From an uncultured Eubacterium sp. (lineage in GTDB: Bacteria; Bacillota; Clostridia; Lachnospirales; Lachnospiraceae): 6,663 bases of DNA. The stretch spans positions 1 through 6,663 of the forward strand of contig CAKREL010000111.1 in assembly GCA_934317205.1 (NCBI GenBank). The letters run 5' to 3'. This document shows, in pieces, positions 1 to 6,343 of this stretch. Under the pieces are notes generated by a model. It did no database searches, was not told where the DNA came from, and worked only from the letters and a program-made list of their open reading frames with translations. How positions within the stretch are numbered: position 1 is the first letter of the stretch; every line of letters begins with the position of its first letter. The position numbers and the translations under genes were made by a program.

Positions 1-825
1 ATGGTGGAAGATCCATATACATTTGGTAAAATTGCGGCAACCAATGCCCTGAGTGATATCTATGCCATGGGTGGTGAGGTAAAGACAGCCTTGAATATTG
101 TCTGCTTTCCGGAACAGATGGATCTGAATATTTTAGGAGAGATCATGCGCGGTGGTTCTGAGAAAGTAATTGAAGCTGGCGGAACACTGGCTGGTGGACA
201 TTCCATCAATGATTCGGATGTAAAATATGGTCTTTCGGTGACAGGAATTGTGCATCCAGATCGGATTTATCCGAATAATGGCGGTAAAACAGGGGATAAG
301 CTTATTTTGACAAAGAAACTTGGAGTTGGTATTATCTGTACGGCAAATCGTGTACAGGAGGCTTCCCCGGAGGCTATGGAAGCAGCTATCACATCCATGA
401 CAACATTAAATAAATATGCGGCAATGATCTGTAAAAGTTATGATATTCATGCCTGCACGGATGTGACAGGATTCAGTTTTCTGGGTCATTTACATGAGAT
501 GATGGATGGAATTCTAAGTTGCCAGATCAATGGAAGTCAGGTACCGGTATTTGCAGAAGCATTGGATTATGCAGATGAATTTTTACTGACAGCAGCAGGA
601 CAGCGTAATCGAAATCATGTGCAGGATTATGTGAAATTCAAAAATGTGCCGTTTGCCATGGAGGAAGTCTTATATGATCCTCAGACATCCGGAGGACTGT
701 TGGTAGCTGTGGATGCCACGCAGGCAGAATCGTTGGAAAAAGAATTGCAGGAAGCAGGACTTCCAGCAGCGATTGTTGGTGAAATTATCGAAAAAAGCGA
801 TGTGGAAATTACAGTAACTATGTGA
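1..825 (+). CDS. selD: Selenide, water dikinase (selenophosphate synthetase), 5'-truncated by the window edge
   Basis: SelD makes selenophosphate from selenide and ATP, the selenium donor for selenocysteine tRNA, selenouridine tRNA and selenium cofactors; it is cytosolic. The visible 274 residues carry the family's motifs: [16 protein letters not shown] followed by AMGG (about residues 4-25), AGGHSI (64-69), TDVTGF (153-158) and DPQTSGG (226-232). Asp19 and Asp154 match the metal-binding Asp91 and Asp227 of E. coli SelD. By that alignment about 72 N-terminal residues are missing, including the flexible loop with the catalytic Cys or Sec and the essential Lys, so I cannot say whether this is a selenoprotein. 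The ATG at base 1 is most likely an internal Met at the cut, not the real start. The gene ends with TGA at 823-825. yedF follows on the same strand, as expected for a selenium locus. Confidence 0.93.
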   Translation: MVEDPYTFGKIAATNALSDIYAMGGEVKTALNIVCFPEQMDLNILGEIMRGGSEKVIEAGGTLAGGHSINDSDVKYGLSVTGIVHPDRIYPNNGGKTGDKLILTKKLGVGIICTANRVQEASPEAMEAAITSMTTLNKYAAMICKSYDIHACTDVTGFSFLGHLHEMMDGILSCQINGSQVPVFAEALDYADEFLLTAAGQRNRNHVQDYVKFKNVPFAMEEVLYDPQTSGGLLVAVDATQAESLEKELQEAGLPAAIVGEIIEKSDVEITVTM

Positions 826-848
826 TATTAAGTATGTCTTTGGTATTA

Positions 849-877
849 TTGTTGCAAGATATGTGTATCTTTATAAT
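849..877 (+). promoter_or_regulatory. Possible sigma-A promoter for yedF
   Basis: A perfect -10 hexamer TATAAT lies at 872-877. Seventeen bases upstream is TTGTTG (849-854), which matches only the TTG half of the -35 consensus. A transcript would start near 884 and have a leader of about 60 bases before the yedF ATG at 946. The spacer contains a small A/T-rich inverted repeat, AAGATA/TATCTT (856-861 and 866-871), too weak to be a convincing terminator for selD. yedF could equally be read through from selD. Confidence 0.35.
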
Positions 878-932
878 TTTACCAACGGCAATATCATCGT
901 AAGCGGATCAAAAATGCAAAATGTGTTGATAT

Positions 933-937
933 GGAGG
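933..937 (+). promoter_or_regulatory. Ribosome binding site GGAGG that fixes the yedF start
   Basis: GGAGG sits eight bases before the ATG at 946. The earlier in-frame ATG at 931 overlaps this Shine-Dalgarno sequence and has no such site upstream of it, so 946 is the better start. Confidence 0.8.
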
Positions 938-945
938 AAAAGAAA

Positions 946-1578
946 ATGATCAAAGTAGACGCAATGGGAGATACCTGCCCAATCCCGGTAGTAAAAACAA
1001 AAAATGCCATCAAGGAATTAAATGGCAGTGGAGAGGTAATGACACTGGTTGACAATGAAATCGCAGTACAGAATCTGACCAAGATGGCAAACCAGAAGGG
1101 GTATGGAGTAAAATCCCAGAAACTTGGAGAGGGACAGTATGAAGTTGTCATGACGATTTTGGCAGATGGAACTTCAGCAGTAACAGAACCGGCTGAATCT
1201 GCAGAAGAAGAGCAGACTGTCTGTTATCCAGATGCAAGAAAGAAGAATACGGTTGTGGTATTATCATCATCTACAATGGGAAATGGAGATGATGAACTTG
1301 GCTCAATCCTGATGAAAGGATTTATCTATGCAATAAGTCAGCAGGAAGAACTGCCAACAACCATATTATTGTATAATGGTGGTGCAAAAATTTCCTGCGA
1401 GGAATCACCATCATTGGAAGATTTAAAATCATTAGAAGCGCAGGGAGTAGAGATCCTGACTTGCGGAACCTGTCTGAATCATTATGGATTAGCTGACAAA
1501 CTTAAGGTCGGCGAAGTGACGAATATGTATGTCATTGCCGAAAAAATGACACAGGCGGATCTGATTGTAAAACCCTAA
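946..1578 (+). CDS. yedF: Selenium metabolism protein YedF (TusA-like domain fused to DsrE-like domain)
   Basis: The protein is 210 residues long from the chosen start at 946; an in-frame ATG at 931 is rejected because it overlaps the GGAGG. The N-terminal domain (about 1-75) is TusA/SirA-like with the CPxP motif CPIP at 11-14; Cys11 is the expected persulfide or perselenide carrier. An acidic linker (about 78-98) leads to a DsrE/DsrF-like domain (about 101-210) with MGNGDDELG at 111-119 and the pair CGTC at 173-176 followed by LNHYGL. This two-domain layout is that of the YedF family, which is known to occur in genomes that also have selD and is thought to handle reactive selenium or sulfur; the exact reaction is not established. 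Its position just after selD supports the call. Cys93 and Cys151 are further cysteines whose role is unclear. Confidence 0.9.
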   Translation: MIKVDAMGDTCPIPVVKTKNAIKELNGSGEVMTLVDNEIAVQNLTKMANQKGYGVKSQKLGEGQYEVVMTILADGTSAVTEPAESAEEEQTVCYPDARKKNTVVVLSSSTMGNGDDELGSILMKGFIYAISQQEELPTTILLYNGGAKISCEESPSLEDLKSLEAQGVEILTCGTCLNHYGLADKLKVGEVTNMYVIAEKMTQADLIVKP

Positions 1579-1627
1579 GTTTTCGTTTTTATCGTATTAA
1601 ATTTTTAGTCAAAATACAGACAAGAAT

Positions 1628-2197
1628 TTATGTGGTGTAACGGATGATTTTGGCCGGATTTCCAACAACAACCGCATTATCCGGAATATCTTTGGTCACA
1701 ACAGATCCGGCACCGACAACTACATTATTTCCAATCGTTACACCTGGAAGGACAATACAGTTTCCACCAAACCACACATTATCCCCGATGGTAATCGGTT
1801 TTCCATATACATAGTTTTCTACCCGTGTCTTGGAATCCATGGGATGGCTGACCGTATAGAGACAGGTTTGCGGTCCCATCAGACAATTATCTCCAATGGT
1901 AATCGGAGCAGCATCTAGCATTACACATTGGAAATTTGCAAAGAAGTTTTTGCCAACATGGATATGAAAGCCAAAATCGCAGTGGAATGGGGGTTTGATA
2001 AAGATATCATTATCACAGTCACCGAAAAGTTCTTTTAGAAGAGTGAGACGAAGCTCAGTTTCATCTTCCGTTGTTGCATTAAAACGGTCAGCAAGTCTGC
2101 GGGCATGCTTTTTTAATTCACCGATTTTTTTGTCGCTGTTCCAGAACATTTCACATGCTTCCATTTTTTCGAATTCTGTACGTGTATCCTTTTCCAT
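1628..2197 (-). CDS. Sugar O-acetyltransferase, maltose/galactoside acetyltransferase type (left-handed beta helix)
   Basis: This 189-residue protein is an acetyl-CoA-dependent O-acetyltransferase of the Maa/LacA group, cytosolic and probably trimeric. An N-terminal helical cap (about 1-60, with the typical MFWNSD and RLADRFN stretches) precedes hexapeptide repeats that build a left-handed beta helix: ITIGDN (99-104), ITIGDNVWFGGN (135-146), VTIGNNVVVGAGSVVTKDIP (153-172), ending in VGNPAK. His118 in the YTVSHPMD stretch matches the catalytic His of LacA. The length is usual for the family. The start is supported by AAGGAG nine bases upstream (plus-strand 2207-2212). The acceptor sugar cannot be told from sequence; the family is often viewed as acetylating non-metabolised sugars. 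It converges on yedF with only about 50 bases between them and lies downstream of the transporter gene, separated by a hairpin. No clear promoter of its own was found. Confidence 0.9.
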   Translation of the reverse strand: MEKDTRTEFEKMEACEMFWNSDKKIGELKKHARRLADRFNATTEDETELRLTLLKELFGDCDNDIFIKPPFHCDFGFHIHVGKNFFANFQCVMLDAAPITIGDNCLMGPQTCLYTVSHPMDSKTRVENYVYGKPITIGDNVWFGGNCIVLPGVTIGNNVVVGAGSVVTKDIPDNAVVVGNPAKIIRYTT

Positions 2198-2223
2198 AAA
2201 AATTGTCTCCTTATAAAATAATT

Positions 2224-2262
2224 TGCTCCCAGTTTCTTATAAATAAAAGAATCCTGGGAGCA
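2224..2262 (-). terminator. Hairpin terminator after the EamA transporter gene
   Basis: TGCTCCCAG (2224-2232) and CTGGGAGCA (2254-2262) form a perfect nine-base stem with a G/C-rich core. The 21-base loop can add a short inner stem, TTCTT with AAGAA. Read on the minus strand, the stem begins about 24 bases after the transporter stop and is followed by an A/U-rich tail with a run of four U, but not a clean U tract. It also lies in the leader of the acetyltransferase gene, so readthrough or a regulatory role is possible. Confidence 0.6.
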
Positions 2263-2286
2263 TTTTAAGTACAAAAGTTTAAATTC

Positions 2287-3231
2287 TCAGCTAGAAGATT
2301 TTCGCTGGAAAGCTTCCAATGGAATCTGAGCTAAGATGACTGCAATAAAAATAAGTACACAGCCAAATAATTCACGACCATTCATCCTCTCATGCAGGAT
2401 AACCCATCCACCGAGGACGGAAAATACGGATTCCAGACTCATCAGTAGTGATGCAACCGTTGGATTTAACCCTTTTTGACCGACTACTTGTAGTGTATAA
2501 CCGGCTCCAGAAGAGAGAATTCCGGCATAAAGCAGAGAAATCAGTGCTGTTGGAGCGGCAAATGTCGACAGCATAGATGGTACGTTTGCAAAAGAATGCT
2601 GCATGTCAACAAAAAATGCAGGAATCAGCGAAACAATACCAGCTACAAGAAACTGTACACAGGACAATTTGATTCCATCTACCAATGGTGAAAAATGATC
2701 CACGCATAAAATGTGCAAAGAAAAACCAAGAGCACAAAGCAACAGGAGTAAATCAGGTAGTTGCAAGGTAAAGGAACCTTTCATACACAGTAAATAGAGC
2801 CCTATCAGTGTCAGTACGATGCCGATCCAGATGTTCCATCCACATTTTTTTCCAAAAAACAGACCGATGATCGGTACGATCAAAATATAGCAAGTTGTTA
2901 AAAAACCGGCTTTTCCGGCGGTAGAACCATAAAAGAGTGCCAGTTGTTGTAAAGTGCTGGCAAAACCGAGAATGATTCCACAGAAAATACCACCGATCAG
3001 TAAAGCTTTTTTCTGCTCTGGGGAAGATGCTTTACCTGAAGCACCGCTTTTTCTGTTTGCAAGTAAAATAACCGGGCATAGTACAGCGGCACCTAGTAAG
3101 AAACGGATACCGTTGAATGTATAAGGCCCATATTTGCCGCCTTCGCTCTGTGCGACAAATGCAATTCCCCAGATAAAAGCTGCCAGAACAAGCAGAAACG
3201 AGTTACGTCTTTGCAATGCTTTTGCTTTCAT
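2287..3231 (-). CDS. EamA/DMT-superfamily transporter, ten membrane segments
   Basis: A 314-residue integral membrane protein of the drug/metabolite transporter superfamily. Hydrophobic segments lie at about 11-28, 38-58, 76-98, 105-127, 132-149, 157-177, 187-208, 223-243, 256-279 and 286-304, which is the two-times-five-helix EamA layout. The stretch at about 257-280 (PTVASLLMSLESVFSVLGGW) followed by an ERM turn is typical of the last EamA repeat. The C terminus is basic and short. The substrate cannot be inferred; members export amino acids, nucleosides, drugs and other metabolites. The start has AAAGGA nine bases upstream. It begins 27 bases after the stop of the ArsR-family gene on the same strand, so the two are very probably one transcript, ending at the hairpin at 2224-2262. 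A link to metal stress is possible by context only. Confidence 0.88.
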   Translation of the reverse strand: MKAKALQRRNSFLLVLAAFIWGIAFVAQSEGGKYGPYTFNGIRFLLGAAVLCPVILLANRKSGASGKASSPEQKKALLIGGIFCGIILGFASTLQQLALFYGSTAGKAGFLTTCYILIVPIIGLFFGKKCGWNIWIGIVLTLIGLYLLCMKGSFTLQLPDLLLLLCALGFSLHILCVDHFSPLVDGIKLSCVQFLVAGIVSLIPAFFVDMQHSFANVPSMLSTFAAPTALISLLYAGILSSGAGYTLQVVGQKGLNPTVASLLMSLESVFSVLGGWVILHERMNGRELFGCVLIFIAVILAQIPLEAFQRKSSS

Positions 3232-3258
3232 AATTAATTATCCTTTCATCTTACGATG

Positions 3259-3567
3259 CTATTCACAAACATGTTCCAGACCCTGAGCCATGATGGTTGC
3301 CACATGATCATCGGCTAGAGAGTAGTAGATGGTTTTACCGTCACGCCGAAATTTGACCAGTGCGGATTGCTTTAAAATCCGGAGCTGGTGTGATATAGCA
3401 CTCTGCGTCATGGACAATGCATCTGCAATGTCCTGCACACATAATTCCTGTTTGGAAAGAACTGATAAAATACGTATCCTGGTTGGGTCTCCAAATACTT
3501 TGAATAAATCAGCGAGCTGATATAAAATTTCATCATAGTTGGAATCATTTATATTTGCTATCCCCAT
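3259..3567 (-). CDS. ArsR/SmtB-family metal-sensing repressor, probable zinc/cadmium/cobalt type
   Basis: A 102-residue winged-helix regulator with the family's core: FGDPTRIRIL (25-34), ELCVQDIA (41-48), recognition helix region MTQSAISHQLRILK (53-66) and wing FRRDGKTIYYSL (73-84). The C-terminal helix carries Asp86, His88, His99 and Glu102, in the same spacing as the alpha5 zinc site of SmtB (Asp104, His106, His117, Glu120). This alignment is by eye. The alpha3 position has Cys43 but Gln45 where CadC-type sensors have a second Cys, so the lead/cadmium alpha3N site looks absent. The last ligand is the final residue. A metal-bound dimer would release DNA. It lies downstream of the ATPase gene, not upstream as in many operons, and has its own promoter. 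GGAGG (plus-strand 3578-3582) lies ten bases before the ATG. Likely target: the double operator at 6115-6150. Confidence 0.92.
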   Translation of the reverse strand: MGIANINDSNYDEILYQLADLFKVFGDPTRIRILSVLSKQELCVQDIADALSMTQSAISHQLRILKQSALVKFRRDGKTIYYSLADDHVATIMAQGLEHVCE

Positions 3568-3620
3568 TGTATTGTATCCTCCAAATCGAAATTATTTTCA
3601 TACAAAAAAATTGTACAGAC

Positions 3621-3672
3621 AAGAAACGTGCTGATATCAAAATCCGATCGTGCGATATCAGCACAGTTTCTT
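3621..3672 (-). terminator. Long hairpin between the ATPase and ArsR-family genes: terminator and/or leader structure
   Basis: GTGCTGATATC (3628-3638) and GATATCAGCAC (3654-3664) pair perfectly over 11 bases. AAGAAAC (3621-3627) with GTTTCTT (3666-3672) adds seven pairs, leaving only A3665 unpaired. The loop is 15 bases. On the minus strand the stem starts 47 bases after the ATPase stop and runs into a seven-U tract only after about ten more bases, so it is a plausible but not textbook terminator for the ATPase gene. Because the arsR promoter lies just upstream of it, the same hairpin would also form the 5' end of the sensor transcript. Confidence 0.6.
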
Positions 3673-3679
3673 ACATAAT

Positions 3680-3708
3680 ATTTTAACGTAAAATGAAAGG
3701 TAAGTCAA
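3680..3708 (-). promoter_or_regulatory. Sigma-A promoter for the ArsR-family gene and EamA transporter
   Basis: On the minus strand TTGACT (plus-strand 3703-3708) and TAAAAT (3680-3685) are separated by exactly 17 bases; each differs from consensus at one position. The predicted start is near 3672-3673, giving a leader of about 105 bases. A TGA-N8-TCA pattern overlaps the -35 and spacer, but its flanks are not symmetric, so autorepression is only a possibility. Confidence 0.65.
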
Positions 3709-3719
3709 ATTTTAGTAAT

Positions 3720-6083
3720 TTACTTTATTTTTATATACAGTGCACGGATAGAATTTAATACGCAGATCATAGCAACACCTGTGTCTGCAAAAACAGCCAT
3801 CCACATATTTGCATGCCCGGTCAGTCCGAGAATCATGACAGCAATCTTGATAACCAGTGCAAATACAACGTTTTGGATTGCAATCCGGTTCGTTGCTTTT
3901 GAGATAGAAATGGATTGAGGAATGGCTTCCGTGTAAGATGTCATAAATACGACATCAGCAGCTTCAATAGCAGCGTCAGCACCGCTTCCCATTGCAGCAC
4001 CGACATCGGCACCAGCCAGTACAGGAGCATCATTGATACCATCACCTACAAACATAACAGAACCGTATTTGTTGCGGATTTTTCCAAGTTCTGCTAATTT
4101 TTCTTCTGGTAATAGCTTTGCATGTACTTCATCAATTCCAGTTGCGGAAGCGACAGCATCTGCACCAGATTGGGAATCACCGGTGAGCATAACAGAGTGC
4201 AGACCAAGTCTTTTTAACTGACAGATGGCAGAAACTGCATCAGATTTGATGGTATCAGCAATTACCATGTAGCCGGCGAATGTATCATTTATGGTCAGAA
4301 ATACTTCTGAACCGTAAGAAGCAGTGGAAAGATCCGGCATTGCAATCTGATATTTATCCATTAATTTGTGATTTCCACATAATACAGTACCATATGTCGT
4401 TTCGGCTACGATGCCAAAGCCTGCAATTTCAGAAAGGTTTGCTGGATCAATGATATCAAGTCCTTTTTCTTTTGCAGCAGCAACAATGCTGACAGCAATT
4501 GGATGTGTGGAATGCTGCTCACATCCGGCACAGAGTGCAAGCAATTCGTCTTCAGAGAGCGAAACTGTGGAAACAATTTGCTGTAATTTGAAGTTTCCTT
4601 CTGTAATTGTTCCTGTTTTATCCATAACAACAGCACCAAGCTTACTCAAGGTTTCCATGGAAAGGCCGCCTTTAAACAGAATACCTTTTTTGGAACCGGC
4701 ACCGATACCGGAGAAGAAAGCCAGCGGTACACTCAGTACGAGAGCACAAGGACAACTCATTACAAGGAAGGAAATCGCTGTATAGATCCAGTAATTCCAG
4801 TTTCCGCTTATAATGGATGGAAGAATGGCAATGATAACTGCTGCAAGCACGACACAAGGAGTATATACTTTTGCAAATCGCGTGATAAAACGATCAAGTT
4901 TTGGTTTGCTGGCGGCAGCATTTTCCATAGATTCCAAGATGCGGGAAACCATAGATTCAGACAATGGTTTTTCAACGCGCATTTTTAACTGACTGGAAGT
5001 ATTGACACAACCGGAAGTAATTTCATCACCAGCAGATACACCAACCGGAACTGGTTCACCAGTGATTGGGGAAGTGTCCAGACGGCTTTCACCTTCGGTG
5101 ATCACACCATCCAGCGGGATTCTGTCACCCGGGCGAATCAGTAGGATATCACCGACTTTGGCATCTTTGGCAGGAATTACAGTCGTGTCATAACCCGATA
5201 CAAGGTTTACAACTTCCGGACGCATGTCAATGGCATCCATAATCTGACCTCGGCTACGTTCAACGGCCTTATCTTCAAAAAATTCACCGATACGATAGAA
5301 GAGCATAACACCGACTGCTTCCGGAAAATCACGGATTGCAAAAGCTGCAAGGGTTGCTACACTCATGAGGAAGTTTTCATCAAATATCTGTCCGTGCAAG
5401 ATATTCTTAGCAGCTTTCACTAGAATTTCGCCTCCGAGAATGATGTATGCAATGGCAAAAATGATAAAGATGGCAAGCGTATTGTCAATGGTGTGATTTA
5501 AAATAACACCGATTGCAAAAAGAATTGCACCGGAGATAATACATCCAAGTTCTCTTTTTTCATTGCTATCCTCGTCGTGGAAATTAGTATCTGAAGAATC
5601 TGATTTTTTTGCTTTTTCCAACTGATCACGTGCAACGACTTTTACTTCTGATTCGATGGAAGCACAGATTTTCTGGACTTCTGATAAATATTTGTCCGGA
5701 TCAGTGGCTGAGAGGCGCAACTGTTTCGTTGTATAGGTAATCGAAGCAGCAGTAACACCTGGAATTTCATTGATCTTTTCTTCCATTTTAGCTGCACAGT
5801 GTGCACAACCGAGGTTTTGCAGGATATAGATTTTGCTGTTTCCGGTATTGATACGTTCTATATGAGACTTGTGATGGTGGGGTTCATGGCAACTGCACTC
5901 ATCGTCTTCATCACAGCAACCACAATCACAGTTATCGCCATTTTGATGATGGTGATGCTCGTGTGCATGGTGATGCCCATGGTGACAGTGTTCGTATTCA
6001 TCGTGATCATGATCGCAGGCACAGTCACAATGATTCTCATCATGCATATGATGTAATTCATCTATTTCATTTTCTTTATGCAT
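3720..6083 (-). CDS. cadA: Zinc/cadmium/lead-exporting P1B-type ATPase with His/Cys-rich N terminus
   Basis: A 787-residue membrane pump that uses ATP to export divalent soft metals. Residues 1-74 hold 23 His and 10 Cys among many acidic residues. A heavy-metal-associated domain follows (about 82-150) with GCAHC at 92-96. Membrane helices begin near 180. The actuator motif TGE is at 341-343, the transmembrane metal motif CPC at 444-446, the phosphorylation motif DKTGT at 488-492 (Asp488), the HP motif at 527-528, TGD at 634-636 and GDGINDAP at 680-687. Lys746 and Asp767 (in ADTG) match Lys693 and Asp714 of E. coli ZntA; with CPC this places it in the Zn/Cd/Pb group, not the copper group. The start has GGGAGG six bases upstream (plus-strand 6090-6095). 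Control by the neighbouring SmtB-like sensor is inferred from the operator in its promoter. No frame break was seen. Confidence 0.95.
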   Translation of the reverse strand: MHKENEIDELHHMHDENHCDCACDHDHDEYEHCHHGHHHAHEHHHHQNGDNCDCGCCDEDDECSCHEPHHHKSHIERINTGNSKIYILQNLGCAHCAAKMEEKINEIPGVTAASITYTTKQLRLSATDPDKYLSEVQKICASIESEVKVVARDQLEKAKKSDSSDTNFHDEDSNEKRELGCIISGAILFAIGVILNHTIDNTLAIFIIFAIAYIILGGEILVKAAKNILHGQIFDENFLMSVATLAAFAIRDFPEAVGVMLFYRIGEFFEDKAVERSRGQIMDAIDMRPEVVNLVSGYDTTVIPAKDAKVGDILLIRPGDRIPLDGVITEGESRLDTSPITGEPVPVGVSAGDEITSGCVNTSSQLKMRVEKPLSESMVSRILESMENAAASKPKLDRFITRFAKVYTPCVVLAAVIIAILPSIISGNWNYWIYTAISFLVMSCPCALVLSVPLAFFSGIGAGSKKGILFKGGLSMETLSKLGAVVMDKTGTITEGNFKLQQIVSTVSLSEDELLALCAGCEQHSTHPIAVSIVAAAKEKGLDIIDPANLSEIAGFGIVAETTYGTVLCGNHKLMDKYQIAMPDLSTASYGSEVFLTINDTFAGYMVIADTIKSDAVSAICQLKRLGLHSVMLTGDSQSGADAVASATGIDEVHAKLLPEEKLAELGKIRNKYGSVMFVGDGINDAPVLAGADVGAAMGSGADAAIEAADVVFMTSYTEAIPQSISISKATNRIAIQNVVFALVIKIAVMILGLTGHANMWMAVFADTGVAMICVLNSIRALYIKIK

Positions 6084-6114
6084 ATACTACCTCCCGATAA
6101 ATATATTGTTGAAT

Positions 6115-6150
6115 ATATGATTAAGTATTCATATGAATATTAAATCATAT
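6115..6150. promoter_or_regulatory. Double ArsR/SmtB-type operator in the cadA promoter
   Basis: This 36-base dyad pairs at 16 of 18 positions. Its core, TATTCATATGAATA (6126-6139), is a perfect 14-base palindrome, and its outer arms ATATGATT (6115-6122) and AATCATAT (6143-6150) are exact inverted copies. It can be read as two 20-base sites, each ATATGA-N8-TCATAT (6115-6134 and 6131-6150), overlapping by four bases. TGA-N8-TCA is the spacing of known SmtB-family operators. The right-hand site covers the -10 of cadA, so binding would block RNA polymerase. Confidence 0.75.
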
Positions 6151-6167
6151 GACAATATACTTGTCAA
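6139..6167 (-). promoter_or_regulatory. Sigma-A promoter of the P-type ATPase gene
   Basis: On the minus strand a perfect TTGACA (plus-strand 6162-6167) is followed after 17 bases by TTTAAT (6139-6144), one base off the -10 consensus. The start is predicted near 6132, about 49 bases before the ATG. The -35 lies in the loop of a small inverted repeat, AATATAC/GTATATT (6154-6160 and 6170-6176). Confidence 0.75.
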
Positions 6168-6246
6168 TAGTATATTTGATTTATACAAAGATAAAATTGA
6201 AAATATACGAATTGTGTAGTAATATATGGAAATGTAAACACAATTT

Positions 6247-6266
6247 AACAGAATTTTCATTCTGTT
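6247..6266. repeat. Short inverted repeat upstream of spo0A
   Basis: AACAGAAT (6247-6254) and ATTCTGTT (6259-6266) are exact inverted copies separated by TTTC. It could be a protein-binding dyad or a small hairpin. It runs into the first 0A-box-like heptamer, so it may be part of spo0A control. No U tract follows, so it is not a terminator. Confidence 0.45.
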
Positions 6267-6307
6267 GACAATTATCGACACGATATGTGATTTCCAGTGT
6301 TTATAAT
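6264..6307 (+). promoter_or_regulatory. Candidate spo0A promoter with tandem 0A-box-like sites
   Basis: TATAAT at 6302-6307 is a perfect -10, with a predicted start near 6314 and a leader of about 30 bases. No -35 hexamer stands at 17 bases. Upstream are GTTGACA (6264-6270) and ATCGACA (6274-6280), head to tail with three bases between them; on the other strand these are TGTCAAC and TGTCGAT, compared with the 0A-box consensus TGTCGAA (five and six of seven matches). The second contains TCGACA, a one-off -35, but 21 bases from the -10. Autoregulation by Spo0A is inferred. Confidence 0.4.
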
Positions 6308-6343
6308 GCATTTGTTCGCAAAATGAATCATTAGGAGGTAAAT

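Noticed and set aside
861..902. Tiny 13-codon open frame between selD and yedF
   Set aside because: It has no ribosome binding site and overlaps the candidate yedF -10; it is likely chance.
894..1151. 85-codon open frame antisense to yedF
   Set aside because: It has no homology I recognise and overlaps the conserved TusA-like domain.
1995..2216. 73-codon plus-strand open frame opposite the acetyltransferase
   Set aside because: It is antisense to conserved coding sequence and has a low-complexity Ser-rich translation.
4411..4785. 124-codon open frame on the plus strand
   Set aside because: It lies wholly antisense to the well-supported P-type ATPase gene, has no recognisable family features, and reflects codon bias of that gene.
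5799..6061. Open frames on both strands of the His-rich segment, giving Met/Ile/Thr/Val-rich proteins
   Set aside because: They are other-frame readings of CAT/CAC and GAT codons in the ATPase N terminus; the composition explains their length.
6227..6254. Possible sigma-H promoter (TGGAAAT ... GAAT) for spo0A
   Set aside because: The -35 lacks the AGGA core and the spacing is a few bases too long, so it is too weak to list as a feature.
6129..6311. 60-codon minus-strand open frame in the spacer upstream of cadA
   Set aside because: There is no ribosome binding site before its ATG, it covers promoter and operator sequences, and its Ile/Tyr-rich translation is what A/T-rich DNA gives.
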